DNA of 64,000 nucleotides from CAZTJA01 sp964613745 (lineage in GTDB: Bacteria > Desulfobacterota > Desulfomonilia > Desulfomonilales > Desulfomonilaceae): NCBI GenBank assembly GCA_964613745.1, contig CAZTJA010000001.1, forward strand, positions 1-64,000. Reading direction: 5' to 3'. Shown here piece by piece: positions 1 through 8,728 of the stretch (position 1 is its first letter; every line of letters starts with the position of its first letter). A program made the translations under genes and the position numbers. The notes below the pieces were generated by a model. The model was not told the origin of the DNA. It saw nothing but the letters and a program-made list of their open reading frames with translations, and searched no databases.

Positions 1-1348
1 TCTCAAGAATCATTGCAATTTGTCTGGCATAGGAATCCACAACTTGCATGAGGCTTTTGCCTAGTTGCGCTGAAATCATACCCGAATTGACGATCATCAA
101 AAGTTCACAAATCTCTTTTACTCCCGTTCCTATTTCTCGGGAGGCCAGCCTGAAATGCGGCGGAATCGTAAATCCTTCAGCCTTCAAGTGATTAACAATT
201 TTGTTAAAATCATAGTTAATGAGACTACGATTCGCGTCTTGAGCTGCCAGTTCTCTGACTATCTTTGGACCGGTCTTCCTAGCTGCGGAGGCAAAGAGTT
301 CATCCAGTGACATGACCAGCATGTTAAGATTTTCCTGATGTAATCCCTGAATTTCAGAGATAAGGGCTGCGAGGGACTTTAAAGGAGTGACTTTGACGTG
401 ACCTTTGAGGCTGTTCTGCAATTCACGCGAGTCTTCCCTGAACAGAGAGGTCAAATCCTGAGAAGTCAGAGTTGAGAAAGACAAAGGGCTGCACAGTGAC
501 GAGTGAATTACCTTATCACTGTCCCTCTGGGGTCTGAGCAAATTTCGCAATTCCCAGGTGACCAATGCGCCTCGATTAAGTGAACTGTTGTGTAAATGTC
601 GCCATGATTCTTCGCGAACTCGATTGGTAAGTACATAGATTCCATCAGGTAACGTCCCGAGATCTCCTCCACCACAGACCACGTCCGTTACGTCAGACAG
701 TTTAATTCCATTCTTCAGAAGCAACGCTCCAATTTGCAGAGCCAAGCCTTCCGGAGAAGTCCCGAACGTTCTAAATTCGACCTCGGAGCGGAATAATACG
801 TTGAAACCTCTCATTGCCAGGACATACACTGCATATCTCTTTGCTATGACTGCGACGGTCACGGCATCGGAAATCTTACTGAGTGAGTTTTCCAGGCCTA
901 CCATACTCAGTTCGGGCGCTTTTCGTTTTGCTATGTTTTTGAGAATTAGTTTGGTTAACGAACTTTCAAATCCTGGAGCACCGGTTCTATAAAGAGAAAG
1001 AATATAAAACGTGAGTAGTTCAGCGTACGCCGGAATAAGCTGATGATGAGATCTGAATCCTTGGACTTGAGGCATGATACGCTCCAGGAATTCCCGAAAC
1101 GCTTGAAAACTCTCTGGATGATCCGCTTTGTGTTCTAAATCTTCCAATGGGGCGATAAGCGACGTGTTGATAAATTCAACAAGAGCATTCAACTGTACAT
1201 TCGAATTGCCGGCTGAAGATAAAAGGGAGGTTAATTGATTATCCGGGTATTTATTACCATCATGCGCCAAACAGCTAAAATAACCGGACGAAACAAGATG
1301 ATCCCACAATGAAGCGAGTTGTTGCACAAATTTGGCGACGTCCGCCAT
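1..1348 (-). CDS. Partial protein with a butyrate-kinase-like segment
   Basis: An open frame of 449 codons starts at ATG 1348 after GAGGGGAC and runs off the left edge, so the C-terminus is missing. Residues about 170-290 resemble the middle of butyrate kinase: a CGGGDLG stretch (225-231) sits where the kinases have a glycine-rich loop and is followed by a G-x-Y-x-L strand and an alpha-helical N-R-G-A-L segment. The first 165 residues and those after about 300 are not recognised. The usual N-terminal phosphate motif of acetate/butyrate kinases is not seen, so catalysis is doubtful. It is divergent from acetate kinase across about 150 bp. The coding call is firm; the kinase relationship is an inference from pattern. 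Confidence 0.72.
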   Translation of the reverse strand, partial: MADVAKFVQQLASLWDHLVSSGYFSCLAHDGNKYPDNQLTSLLSSAGNSNVQLNALVEFINTSLIAPLEDLEHKADHPESFQAFREFLERIMPQVQGFRSHHQLIPAYAELLTFYILSLYRTGAPGFESSLTKLILKNIAKRKAPELSMVGLENSLSKISDAVTVAVIAKRYAVYVLAMRGFNVLFRSEVEFRTFGTSPEGLALQIGALLLKNGIKLSDVTDVVCGGGDLGTLPDGIYVLTNRVREESWRHLHNSSLNRGALVTWELRNLLRPQRDSDKVIHSSLCSPLSFSTLTSQDLTSLFREDSRELQNSLKGHVKVTPLKSLAALISEIQGLHQENLNMLVMSLDELFASAARKTGPKIVRELAAQDANRSLINYDFNKIVNHLKAEGFTIPPHFRLASREIGTGVKEICELLMIVNSGMISAQLGKSLMQVVDSYARQIAMILE

Positions 1349-1499
1349 ATTTAAAGTCCCCTCTGACTCAACACTACGTAATTGAATCCGCTTGGAATTC
1401 ATGACCACAGTATATTATGTTTAGTCGCCGAGTCCAATTTTGATATTTCACAGACTTAAGTGCAGTAGCACTGATCCACTACTCTCGTTTGGGGGAAAA

Positions 1500-2702
1500 T
1501 TGAAGATTCTAGTAATTAACAGCGGAAGTTCGTCGTTAAAATACACTCTCTTCGAAATGGATCCTGAAGACGTCATTATCCAAGGTATGGTGGACAGAAT
1601 AGGTCTTCGGAATTCGGAACACATTTACCAAGAGGGGTTTGAAGGAGCTAAAATAGTTCGGCAAGTCTCAGCACCAGACCATGGGGCGGCTCTGGATGAA
1701 ATTTTGAATACCCTGGTCGTGATTTTAGGCTCAATGGATCAGCTCAGTGCAGTTGCTCATCGAATCGGTCATGGAGGAAAATATAAAAGAGCGGCACTCA
1801 TCAATGAGGAAGTCATTGCGGAAATAGATCGGATGACTTTCGCCGTGCCCCTCCATCATCCGGCGATGTTGGCTGAAATTAAAGAGTCTTTGGTTAGAAT
1901 ACCCAGAGCAATGCATGTGGCTGTTTTCGACACAACTTTTCACAGTACAATGGCCGATGCCCAAACTATATATGGTCTACCTTTCAAGTATTTCGAGAAA
2001 GGATACAAGAGAACAGGATTTCACGGTCACTCTCATAAGTACATTTCGGAAATTGCCGCTCAATTTTTGGGCAAACCTCTAGCTGAATTAAAATTGGTCA
2101 CATGCCATCTTGGAAACGGCTGTAGCATCACGGCTATTGATGGCGGCAAGTCGGTTGACACTTCCCTTGGGATGACCTCGGTAGAAGGCTTAATTATGGG
2201 TACGCGGGCCGGCGACGTAGATCCGGGACTCATTCCGATGATTATGATCGAGGACGACATGTCACCCGACGAACTTACAAAGTTACTTTACAAAGATTCA
2301 GGATTAGCTGCGATCAGCGGAATCAGCAGAGACATGAGGGAGATCGAAACGGAAGCCCAAAAAGGAAATGAACGCGCTCGACTTGCTCTTGAAGCTTTCT
2401 GCCACAGAGTGAAAAGGTATGTCGGTGCAATGATGATGGTGTTGAATGGGTGTGATGCCATTGTGTTTGCGGGAGGTATCGGTCGTAATAGTTCGACGGT
2501 ACGATCCAAAGTACTGGGAAACGCAGAACGCTTGGGAATCCTTCTCGATGAAGAAAAAAACGTGTCCGGTCCTAAACCCGAGTTCCATGATCCGGCCGTA
2601 GCTATTTCCGCGGATGGTTCAAAGATCAAGGTATTGGTAGTTCAGACATTCGAAGAATTAATGATGGCAAGGGAATGCCAAGAACTTATGATGCAGCATT
2701 GA
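1500..2702 (+). CDS. ackA: Acetate kinase
   Basis: Interconverts acetate plus ATP with acetyl phosphate plus ADP in the cytoplasm, the substrate-level phosphorylation step of acetate metabolism. Seen: N-terminal VINSGSSSLKY phosphate-binding strand, HRIGHGG, TGFHGHSHKY, the long GNGCSI/GKSVDTSLGMT segment, and FAGGIGRNSS near the C-terminus. The start is TTG 1500 behind a run of five G; this gives 400 residues, the normal family length, and begins at MKILVINSG. An upstream in-frame start would add 20 unconserved residues. No phosphotransacetylase is adjacent. The divergent neighbour carries a related kinase-like segment. Confidence 0.96.
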   Translation: MKILVINSGSSSLKYTLFEMDPEDVIIQGMVDRIGLRNSEHIYQEGFEGAKIVRQVSAPDHGAALDEILNTLVVILGSMDQLSAVAHRIGHGGKYKRAALINEEVIAEIDRMTFAVPLHHPAMLAEIKESLVRIPRAMHVAVFDTTFHSTMADAQTIYGLPFKYFEKGYKRTGFHGHSHKYISEIAAQFLGKPLAELKLVTCHLGNGCSITAIDGGKSVDTSLGMTSVEGLIMGTRAGDVDPGLIPMIMIEDDMSPDELTKLLYKDSGLAAISGISRDMREIETEAQKGNERARLALEAFCHRVKRYVGAMMMVLNGCDAIVFAGGIGRNSSTVRSKVLGNAERLGILLDEEKNVSGPKPEFHDPAVAISADGSKIKVLVVQTFEELMMARECQELMMQH

Positions 2703-3013
2703 ATATTGAAGACTGTTTAAAAGCAGACCGGTGGCTATGTAGTTTGTTTAGGCGACGTCCACGACTCATTTACAAGTTCCCAATTTACCAGTGCGTGCAG
2801 AGTATTCAGCGCGTACTTAATGACTCTCTTTGACTAGCAGCCACTTTTTTGGTAAATATGGCGTGGTCCGAGTGGAGGACAGGTCAGGGGACCGTGATGA
2901 GCGGAAATGCACGGTTTTTTTTGAATTTGGCAGTCGTCTACTTGCTAAAATGTAATTCTCCACGGAGAAAATTCTATCCAGTGTTGATCTCCCCTGAAAC
3001 AATTCTGATTACT
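2703..3013. other. Intergenic region before the sigma-factor gene
   Basis: The stretch after ackA has no convincing gene. An open frame continuous with the sigma-factor gene reaches back to 2849, but its translation here is not sigma-like. It also contains a promoter-like pair (2927-2956), so the region is better read as leader DNA. Confidence 0.5.
2927..2956 (+). promoter_or_regulatory. Candidate sigma-70-type promoter for the ECF sigma/anti-sigma operon
   Basis: TTGGCA (2927-2932), an 18-base spacer and TGTAAT (2951-2956). Transcription would begin near 2963, upstream of the conserved part of the sigma gene. No experimental support. Confidence 0.4.
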
Positions 3014-3640
3014 TTGTGTCTGAGTACCGTAAGTCTGTTAGCGCTTTCCACATTTAATGGAGAAAGCGACGAGGATCGGGGCCTTGTGCAGGAGTCCGTA
3101 AAGGGCAGCAGGGAGGCTTTCGACTCTCTAGTCGAGAAATATTATAAAAAAATCTACAACTTGGCCTATAGGTTTGTGGGTGATCCCGAAGAGGCCAATG
3201 ATCTAGCTCAGGAGATTTTTACGGCCGCGTTCCAGAACCTGAAGAAGTTCAGGGGGGACGCTAAATTCTCTACATGGCTTTTTCAGATAGCTACTAATCG
3301 CGGGAAAAACAGATTTAAGTACCTGAAGCGTAGAGGCTACTTCGCTAATAAGACCCAAACTGATTCGGATGATGACCGAGATTCAATGCAAAAGGCGGTT
3401 CCCGATCTTACAACAAATCCGGAAACGTTATTGGCAGGTAAACAGATTCAGAAAATAGTCCAAGACGCTATCAACGATTTAGATCCAGATCATAAAGAAA
3501 TCGTTATCTTACGGGATATTGAGGGTTTTTCTTACGATGAAATTGCTCAAATCCTTAATTTACCGGAAGGTACGACCAAATCCCGTCTGCATAGAGCGCG
3601 GATGGTTGTAAAAGAAAAATTGAAGAAGGTCCTGTCATGA
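3014..3640 (+). CDS. ECF-type RNA polymerase sigma factor (RpoE-like)
   Basis: Directs RNA polymerase to a stress regulon. Region 2 is seen as SREAFDSLVEKYYKKIYNLA followed by EEANDLAQEIF and F-S-T-W-L-F-Q-I-A-x-N-R; region 4 as LDPDHKEIVILRDIEGFSYD then EIAQILNLPEGTTKSRLHRA. The start is uncertain: TTG 3014 is given, GTG 3086 behind GAGGATCGGGG is an equally good choice, and the frame stays open to 2849. The conserved domain only begins near 3086. The stop overlaps the start of the zinc-binding anti-sigma gene by ATGA, so the two are translationally coupled and probably co-regulated. Confidence 0.88.
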   Translation: MCLSTVSLLALSTFNGESDEDRGLVQESVKGSREAFDSLVEKYYKKIYNLAYRFVGDPEEANDLAQEIFTAAFQNLKKFRGDAKFSTWLFQIATNRGKNRFKYLKRRGYFANKTQTDSDDDRDSMQKAVPDLTTNPETLLAGKQIQKIVQDAINDLDPDHKEIVILRDIEGFSYDEIAQILNLPEGTTKSRLHRARMVVKEKLKKVLS

Positions 3641-4464
3641 AGGAATGTGAACGTATCAGCGATCTTTTCGGAGTGATTCATGATGATCCTGAGGGTCGAA
3701 TTGAGAACAAAGTGATGGATCATATCCGCGGATGTCGTGAATGTAATCACGATTTTAAGTGGTATCAGCTCACAGTACAAACCCTCAATCGACTTGAACC
3801 CGCAACTCCCCCCCCCAATTTTATCGCTCAACTCAACGAACGGTTAGACAATACGCGACCTTTTTCAATTTCGGAGTATATCCGATCACTTCTGAACTCA
3901 TATCCGTACATGCCTTTACCTGTAGGAGTCACTACACTTTTCGCCGTGGTAATCATCGGTTATTCGGTATATCACACTGCTCCAGGAAATTACCTGACTT
4001 CGGCGAGTTCATCTACAGCAGTATCTTCGCCCACTATTGCACGAGAGACCGGAACTACTCGAGGTGTCCCCATAAGCTTGGCGGGAAATCCCCAGTCCGC
4101 AGGTGCACCCATGATTGAGTCGACGCGGCCCGAGCTAAATCCCAAAGCCTTTCCCTCGATAGCCGAAAAGATAGGTGCGGATAATCTTACCGTTGAAAGC
4201 GCCGGCGTGGATCAGGCTGTTGAGTCTCTTAAAAGGATTCTCCCTTCCATAAGAGGCAAGTTGGTCGACCAACGAGGAACCGGTATGAAAGAGACCGTCC
4301 TACAGGTCATGATTCCCACTGAGGCCTATGCTTACCTAACTACCGAACTCATCAACCATGGAGCAGTTGCTGCAGGATCGCTGACCGAATCCGTTAAATC
4401 GGAAGCTGCCGGTAAAGAAGGAAACAACGTCCTGCTGTACATTCGTTTTATACCTGCAAAGTGA
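3637..4464 (+). CDS. Membrane anti-sigma factor with zinc-finger (ZAS) N-terminus
   Basis: Partner of the preceding sigma factor. The cytoplasmic N-terminus (about 1-85) has the zinc-binding anti-sigma pattern: an early Cys in MKECERISDLF and H-x3-C-x2-C in HIRGCRECNHDF. One membrane segment follows (about residues 93-110, PVGVTTLFAVVIIGYSVY). The extracytoplasmic part is rich in Ser, Thr and Pro and then forms a compact domain ending in LLYIRFIPAK. Such proteins hold the sigma factor inactive until an envelope or redox signal. The inducing signal cannot be read from sequence. Confidence 0.83.
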   Translation: MKECERISDLFGVIHDDPEGRIENKVMDHIRGCRECNHDFKWYQLTVQTLNRLEPATPPPNFIAQLNERLDNTRPFSISEYIRSLLNSYPYMPLPVGVTTLFAVVIIGYSVYHTAPGNYLTSASSSTAVSSPTIARETGTTRGVPISLAGNPQSAGAPMIESTRPELNPKAFPSIAEKIGADNLTVESAGVDQAVESLKRILPSIRGKLVDQRGTGMKETVLQVMIPTEAYAYLTTELINHGAVAAGSLTESVKSEAAGKEGNNVLLYIRFIPAK

Positions 4465-4512
4465 AATCGTAGTTGATCTAAATAAAACCTCATAAACAAG
4501 AATAAGGAGCGA

Positions 4513-4548
4513 ACCCGCACATTCGTAGGAATGGCGGGTCTCTTTTTT
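4513..4548 (+). terminator. Rho-independent terminator of the sigma/anti-sigma operon
   Basis: ACCCGC (4513-4518) pairs with GCGGGT (4534-4539); CATTC (4520-4524) pairs with GAATG (4529-4533) beyond a bulged A, around a GTAG loop. It is followed by CTCTTTTTT. It would lie inside the extended N-terminus of the next gene, supporting the TTG 4567 start there. Confidence 0.85.
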
Positions 4549-4566
4549 GTCGGAAAGGATATCTTC

Positions 4567-5634
4567 TTGAAGCTCGGAATCATAGGTTTGCCTGCCAGTG
4601 GGAAAACGACATTATTTAGAGCTTTGACCGGCGGTCTTACGTCTCCTGAAAAGAGAATGGATCCCGGTGTGGGCGTAGTAAAAGTAAAGGATCCCAGAGT
4701 TGAGTTCCTCTCTAATTATTACAATCCAAAAAAAGTTACTCCCGTCACCGTTGAATATATGGATATTGGAGGACTAACCGGAGAGTCTAAACCGGGAGCT
4801 TCAGTAAATGACAAGATCTTGAATTTTATTCGCCCTATGGATGCTCTGGTTCACTGCGTAAGATATTTTGATTCCCTGGTCATGAACGAACCTGATCCTG
4901 TGCGGGATTTTAAAGCTCTGGAAGAAGAGATGATTCTCTCGGATTTATCCATAGTAGAGCGTCGGCTCGAGAGGATCGAGAAGGACTTCAAGCGCGGTAA
5001 GAAGGATCTTTCCGAAGAAATTGACTTGCTCAAGCAAGCTCATCATCTTCTAAACGACGGAAAACCTATACGACTACTGGCTGAAAAGGCGGAAATGGAG
5101 ATTTTGCGGGGATTCTCATTCTTGTCATTGAAGCCTGAGCTGGTCTTGATCAATGCAGGCGATGAAAAATCAGTCGCCGAAATTACTGAAATGATGCAGA
5201 AAGTAAAGGAATTACTAATCGGCCAATCCAACATAATGGTCGACTGGCTATATGCGGATGCGGAGGCTGAAATCGCTTCATTGTCGGAAGAAGACGCTGC
5301 AGAGTTTTTAAACGATCTCAATTTGGAACAGGGAGCGAAGGACAGAATAATAAAGAAGTCATTTGAGCTTTTGCACCAGATCGTATTCATTACCGCCGGC
5401 GAACCGGAAGTCAGGGCTTGGCAACTCACAAGAGGGAAAACGGCACTGAAAGCAGCCGGAACTGTACATTCAGACATGGAGCGAGGCTTTATTAGAGCAG
5501 AGGTAATCGCCTACAATGATTTTAGAGAAGCGGGTTCAGTCGCTGCCGCTCAGAAAAAAGGCAGGTATCGACTGGAAGGCAGAGATTATCAGGTCCAGGA
5601 TGGAGACATAATGCTATTTCGATTCAATGTGTGA
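4567..5634 (+). CDS. ychF: YchF/Ola1-type P-loop NTPase
   Basis: Ribosome-associated NTPase of the Obg superfamily; family members prefer ATP and are linked to stress control of translation. Seen: P-loop GLPASGKT at residues 7-14, a G3-like MDIGGL segment, a helical insertion (about 120-180), and a C-terminal TGS domain with VHSDMERGFIRAEVIAYNDF. The start is TTG 4567 after AGGA, giving MKLGIIGLPASGKT and 355 residues, near the family's 363. A longer start would run through the preceding terminator. It stands alone, downstream of a terminator and before tatA. Confidence 0.92.
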   Translation: MKLGIIGLPASGKTTLFRALTGGLTSPEKRMDPGVGVVKVKDPRVEFLSNYYNPKKVTPVTVEYMDIGGLTGESKPGASVNDKILNFIRPMDALVHCVRYFDSLVMNEPDPVRDFKALEEEMILSDLSIVERRLERIEKDFKRGKKDLSEEIDLLKQAHHLLNDGKPIRLLAEKAEMEILRGFSFLSLKPELVLINAGDEKSVAEITEMMQKVKELLIGQSNIMVDWLYADAEAEIASLSEEDAAEFLNDLNLEQGAKDRIIKKSFELLHQIVFITAGEPEVRAWQLTRGKTALKAAGTVHSDMERGFIRAEVIAYNDFREAGSVAAAQKKGRYRLEGRDYQVQDGDIMLFRFNV

Positions 5635-5670
5635 CAAACCCGCAAAGATGATGGGGCGCAGCTCAGTCGC

Positions 5671-5699
5671 TTGACTGAAGCCCGATTTCATTAAACAAT
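5671..5699 (+). promoter_or_regulatory. Weak promoter candidate upstream of tatA
   Basis: TTGACT (5671-5676) is well matched, but the hexamer 17 bases downstream, AACAAT (5694-5699), is a poor -10. The leader to the tatA start would be about 50 bases. Confidence 0.25.
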
Positions 5700-5757
5700 A
5701 AAATGTGATAAACAGAAGAGGTACGCATCAACAGCGTCAAAAAAATGGAGGATTCAA

Positions 5758-5973
5758 ATGTTGCCGGGACCAACCGAACTAATTCTTATTTTGCTCATAG
5801 TGGTAATGATCTTTGGGGCAAAGCGCATACCCGAGATCATGAGCGGCCTTGGCAAAGGTATCAAGTCTTTCAAGAAATCTATGGATGAAGAAGAACCGGC
5901 ACCTACTCAGGCAGGAACTACCGCTGTGCCTGGAAATGACATTTCGAAAGAAAAAATCGAACCAAAAGCGTGA
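5758..5973 (+). CDS. tatA: Twin-arginine translocase subunit TatA/TatE
   Basis: Small membrane protein that forms the pore of the Tat pathway, which exports folded proteins. Seen: short periplasmic MLPGPTE, one membrane helix (LILILLIVVMIFGAKRIPEI), the FGxxRxPE hinge, an amphipathic helix with LGKGIKSFKKSMD, and a polar tail. It has 71 residues and a clear AAATGGAGGA site before the ATG. No tatB or tatC is adjacent. The window contains at least one probable Tat substrate, the superoxide dismutase at 53.7-54.5 kb. Confidence 0.93.
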   Translation: MLPGPTELILILLIVVMIFGAKRIPEIMSGLGKGIKSFKKSMDEEEPAPTQAGTTAVPGNDISKEKIEPKA

Positions 5974-6126
5974 TTGCACGGCTTTGATCAATTGACAATA
6001 CCCCCGGTCTGTCAATCCAACCCACGACATGTCCTTAACGCCGACCGGTAAGAGTTTTCGAATTGAAAAGATCCGGATCGCATTCGGGTACGGCTTTCTA
6101 TTACCCCATCTTAATGTGAGGAAATT

Positions 6127-7362
6127 TTGTCCGAATCCGTCATTGAAGTGACCGGTTTGTGGAAAAGGTACGGGCTCCCTATACCCGAAATGCTGCGTCG
6201 AATTCGGCTACGTGCGGAAAAGTCCACTGACGGGAACTTGTTTGCCTTGAAAGATGTTGGGTTCACCGTAAAACGAGGCGAAACCGTCGGAATAATAGGC
6301 CGCAATGGGGCGGGAAAGAGCACTCTTCTAAAAATTTTGGCAGGAGTAACTGCTCCGAGCGCAGGCAGGGTTGAAATCAGAGGAAGACTGTTTCCCATGA
6401 TTGAACTCAACGCGGGGCTCAATCCTGAACTTAGCGGCCGTGAAAACATTCGCCTTCTGGGTGCAATTATGGGACTGACTCGCAGGGAAATAGAAAGAAA
6501 ACTCCCCGAAATAGAAGAATTTACCGAACTGGGAGAGTGGTTTGACAGACCCGTCAGAATGTATTCAAGCGGCATGCTAGGTAGACTGGGGTTCGGAGTA
6601 GCGGTTAATATCGAAAGCGACATAATACTGATTGACGAAACCTTTGCGGTAGGAGATCTGAAATTCCAGAATAAAAGCTTGGCCCGTATCAAACAAATGC
6701 AGAGTGGCGACGTTACGGTCCTCCTCGTAAGTCATGGATTGGATACTCTGCAATTTGTGTGTAAGAAGGGGATCTTTCTCGAGAATGGCCGTATCTTAGC
6801 GCAAGGGAGCACGTTAGAAGCAATAAATGCGTATGAATCTCGTGTTTTCAAAAATTCGGAAGAAACTCAGGAACACAGAGTCAGGAACAGGATTACCTCG
6901 GAAGAGATAAATATTTACGGAGCGCGATTGTTCGACGGGAATTTTGAGACCCTGGATAAAGTCATCTCAGGAAAACCTTTCGGCATAGAAATAGATTTAC
7001 GGCTGAACAGACCTCTTCAAATTCCCATGTTTTCCATCGGGTTGCACAATGAGAATGGTGTTCTAACAAAATGGAATATTTCTATGGAGGATGGGCTTAG
7101 AAAAACAGGGGATTGCGATCGCTATCTAGTTCGCGCTTGGTATCCTGAAAACCATTTTGTGGATGGATCATATGAAGTTCATTTTGCCGCAAGAGATGGT
7201 GCTTCATTTGAGACACTTGAAAGAATTGCCGGACTAATTCGGTTCGATGTGACTGGTGGAACGATCTCGGAAGGGATTATCTCAGGTGCCTGCCTGTGGA
7301 AGATAATTCTAGGTGATTCCGACGCTCACATAAATGGAAAATGTAATCCCTCATGCCAGTGA
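6127..7362 (+). CDS. Wzt/TagH-type polysaccharide ABC exporter ATPase with C-terminal carbohydrate-recognition domain
   Basis: ATP-binding subunit of an exporter for O-antigen-like glycans or teichoic-acid-like polymers. Seen: Walker A GRNGAGKST, the family's unusual signature YSSGMLGRLGFG in place of LSGGQ, Walker B DIILIDETFAVGD, and the switch histidine in LVSHGLD. After about residue 250 a beta-rich domain follows (EINIYGARLFDG to C-terminus), as in Wzt proteins that bind the finished glycan. Start TTG 6127 follows GAGGAAA. The membrane partner (Wzm-like) is not in the neighbourhood, so this gene is separated from its system here. Confidence 0.86.
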   Translation: MSESVIEVTGLWKRYGLPIPEMLRRIRLRAEKSTDGNLFALKDVGFTVKRGETVGIIGRNGAGKSTLLKILAGVTAPSAGRVEIRGRLFPMIELNAGLNPELSGRENIRLLGAIMGLTRREIERKLPEIEEFTELGEWFDRPVRMYSSGMLGRLGFGVAVNIESDIILIDETFAVGDLKFQNKSLARIKQMQSGDVTVLLVSHGLDTLQFVCKKGIFLENGRILAQGSTLEAINAYESRVFKNSEETQEHRVRNRITSEEINIYGARLFDGNFETLDKVISGKPFGIEIDLRLNRPLQIPMFSIGLHNENGVLTKWNISMEDGLRKTGDCDRYLVRAWYPENHFVDGSYEVHFAARDGASFETLERIAGLIRFDVTGGTISEGIISGACLWKIILGDSDAHINGKCNPSCQ

Positions 7363-7511
7363 GACGGTCACAGTTCTCAGTATCACGCGTATGTCCGTTC
7401 GCATTGGCACAGATTGGCCTAGACGCCGAAAATTGATTTTGATAAATTGTCACATTTGACCGGTAATTAATCTCTGTCCGCGCCGAACCCTAAGCACCCA
7501 TGGAGAGCCAC

Positions 7512-8693
7512 ATGCACTTTTCAAAAAGAGTCCTAGATACACCACCATATTTGTTCCATCTCATAGATGAGAAGCGCAAGGCAGCGCAGGCGAAGGGTGT
7601 TGATGTTATATCACTGGCGATAGGGGATCCCGACAAGCCTACGCCTCAATTTGTTCAAGACATCATGCTGGAAGAAATCCGTGATCCGAAAAATCACGTA
7701 TACCCAAGCTACAAAGGTGAAACGGACTTCTGCGAAGCCGTCGCTTCATGGTTTTCCAAAAGATTCGGCGTTAATTTGGATCCGAAGTCCGAAATCATGG
7801 CGGTCATTGGTGCTAAAGATGCTGTTTCTCACTTGCCGTTCGTCTTCTTAGATTGTGGTGATACAGGCATCATCACGGATCCTGGTTATCCGGTCTATGA
7901 GGCTGCAATCGGATTTACCGGAGGGGAAACAGTACGCATTCCTCTCAGTGATGAAAACGGTTATGTTCCGGACCTTGATGCGATTAGTCCTGCAATTGCG
8001 GACAAGGCTAAGATCATGTTCGTGAATTATCCAAACAACCCTACCGCAGCTGTTGCAGACGAATCTTTCTTCGAGAGACTTGTTTCATTCGCAAAGAAAC
8101 ATAATATCGTAATCTTGGCCGATAATGCGTATTCGGAAGTGTATTTTGCGGAAGAGGATCGCCCGATAAGCATCATGAAAGTGAAAGGGGCCAAAGACAT
8201 TTCGATTGAGATACATTCTTTCTCGAAGACTTTTAACATGACCGGTTGGAGAATAGGATTTGTAACGGGCGGAAAAGAATTGATCGACGCATTTCTCACT
8301 CTCAAGTCGAATTTTGACTCCGGCGTATTTATGGCGGTACAAAGAACAGCTGCTCGGGCTCTCCATCATCCTGAAGTGGAGAAATTCTATCGAGAGAGGA
8401 CGGAATTGTTTCGTCATCGGCGGACAATCGTAGCCGATGCACTTACCGAAGCTGGTTTCAAGTTTAATTTACCAAGGGCGAGTTACTATTTCTGGGTCCA
8501 TATACCGCCAAAATATGCGTCATCAGTGGATTTTTGTGCAGATTTATTGGAACAAAAGGGCTTAGTCGTAACCCCCGGAGTGGGTTATGGTCCCAGTGGT
8601 GAAAACTACTTTCGTATATCGATGACTTCTCCGGATGAACGCATCCAGAGAGGAATGGATCGTCTAAAAGCCTTCTCGAAAGAGAATTTGTAG
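7512..8693 (+). CDS. dapL: LL-diaminopimelate aminotransferase (fold-type I PLP enzyme)
   Basis: Converts tetrahydrodipicolinate directly to LL-diaminopimelate using glutamate, the short route to lysine and cell-wall diaminopimelate. Seen: SLAIGDPDKPTP near the N-terminus, YPSYKGETDFCEAV, NYPNNPTAA, DNAYSEVYF, and the PLP lysine in SFSKTFNMTGWRIGF. It has 393 residues. ATG 7512 is chosen because GGAG lies six bases upstream; an ATG at 7500 precedes that site. The sequence is closer in pattern to DapL than to aspartate or alanine transaminases, but related transaminases cannot be fully excluded. Confidence 0.83.
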   Translation: MHFSKRVLDTPPYLFHLIDEKRKAAQAKGVDVISLAIGDPDKPTPQFVQDIMLEEIRDPKNHVYPSYKGETDFCEAVASWFSKRFGVNLDPKSEIMAVIGAKDAVSHLPFVFLDCGDTGIITDPGYPVYEAAIGFTGGETVRIPLSDENGYVPDLDAISPAIADKAKIMFVNYPNNPTAAVADESFFERLVSFAKKHNIVILADNAYSEVYFAEEDRPISIMKVKGAKDISIEIHSFSKTFNMTGWRIGFVTGGKELIDAFLTLKSNFDSGVFMAVQRTAARALHHPEVEKFYRERTELFRHRRTIVADALTEAGFKFNLPRASYYFWVHIPPKYASSVDFCADLLEQKGLVVTPGVGYGPSGENYFRISMTSPDERIQRGMDRLKAFSKENL

Positions 8694-8728
8694 CTCCGTG
8701 TCGGTTGTGAGGCTCACAGGTTATTAGA

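Noticed and set aside
801..992. Short + strand open frame at the left end
   Set aside because: Antisense to the continuous 449-codon minus-strand frame, which has a better start and kinase-like pattern.
2849..3013. Long N-terminal extension of the ECF sigma factor from TTG 2849
   Set aside because: The extension is not sigma-like and contains a promoter-like pair at 2927-2956; a start at 3014 or 3086 fits better.
6111..6692. 193-codon open frame on the minus strand over the Wzt-like gene
   Set aside because: Antisense shadow of the Walker A and signature region; no ribosome binding site or recognisable protein.
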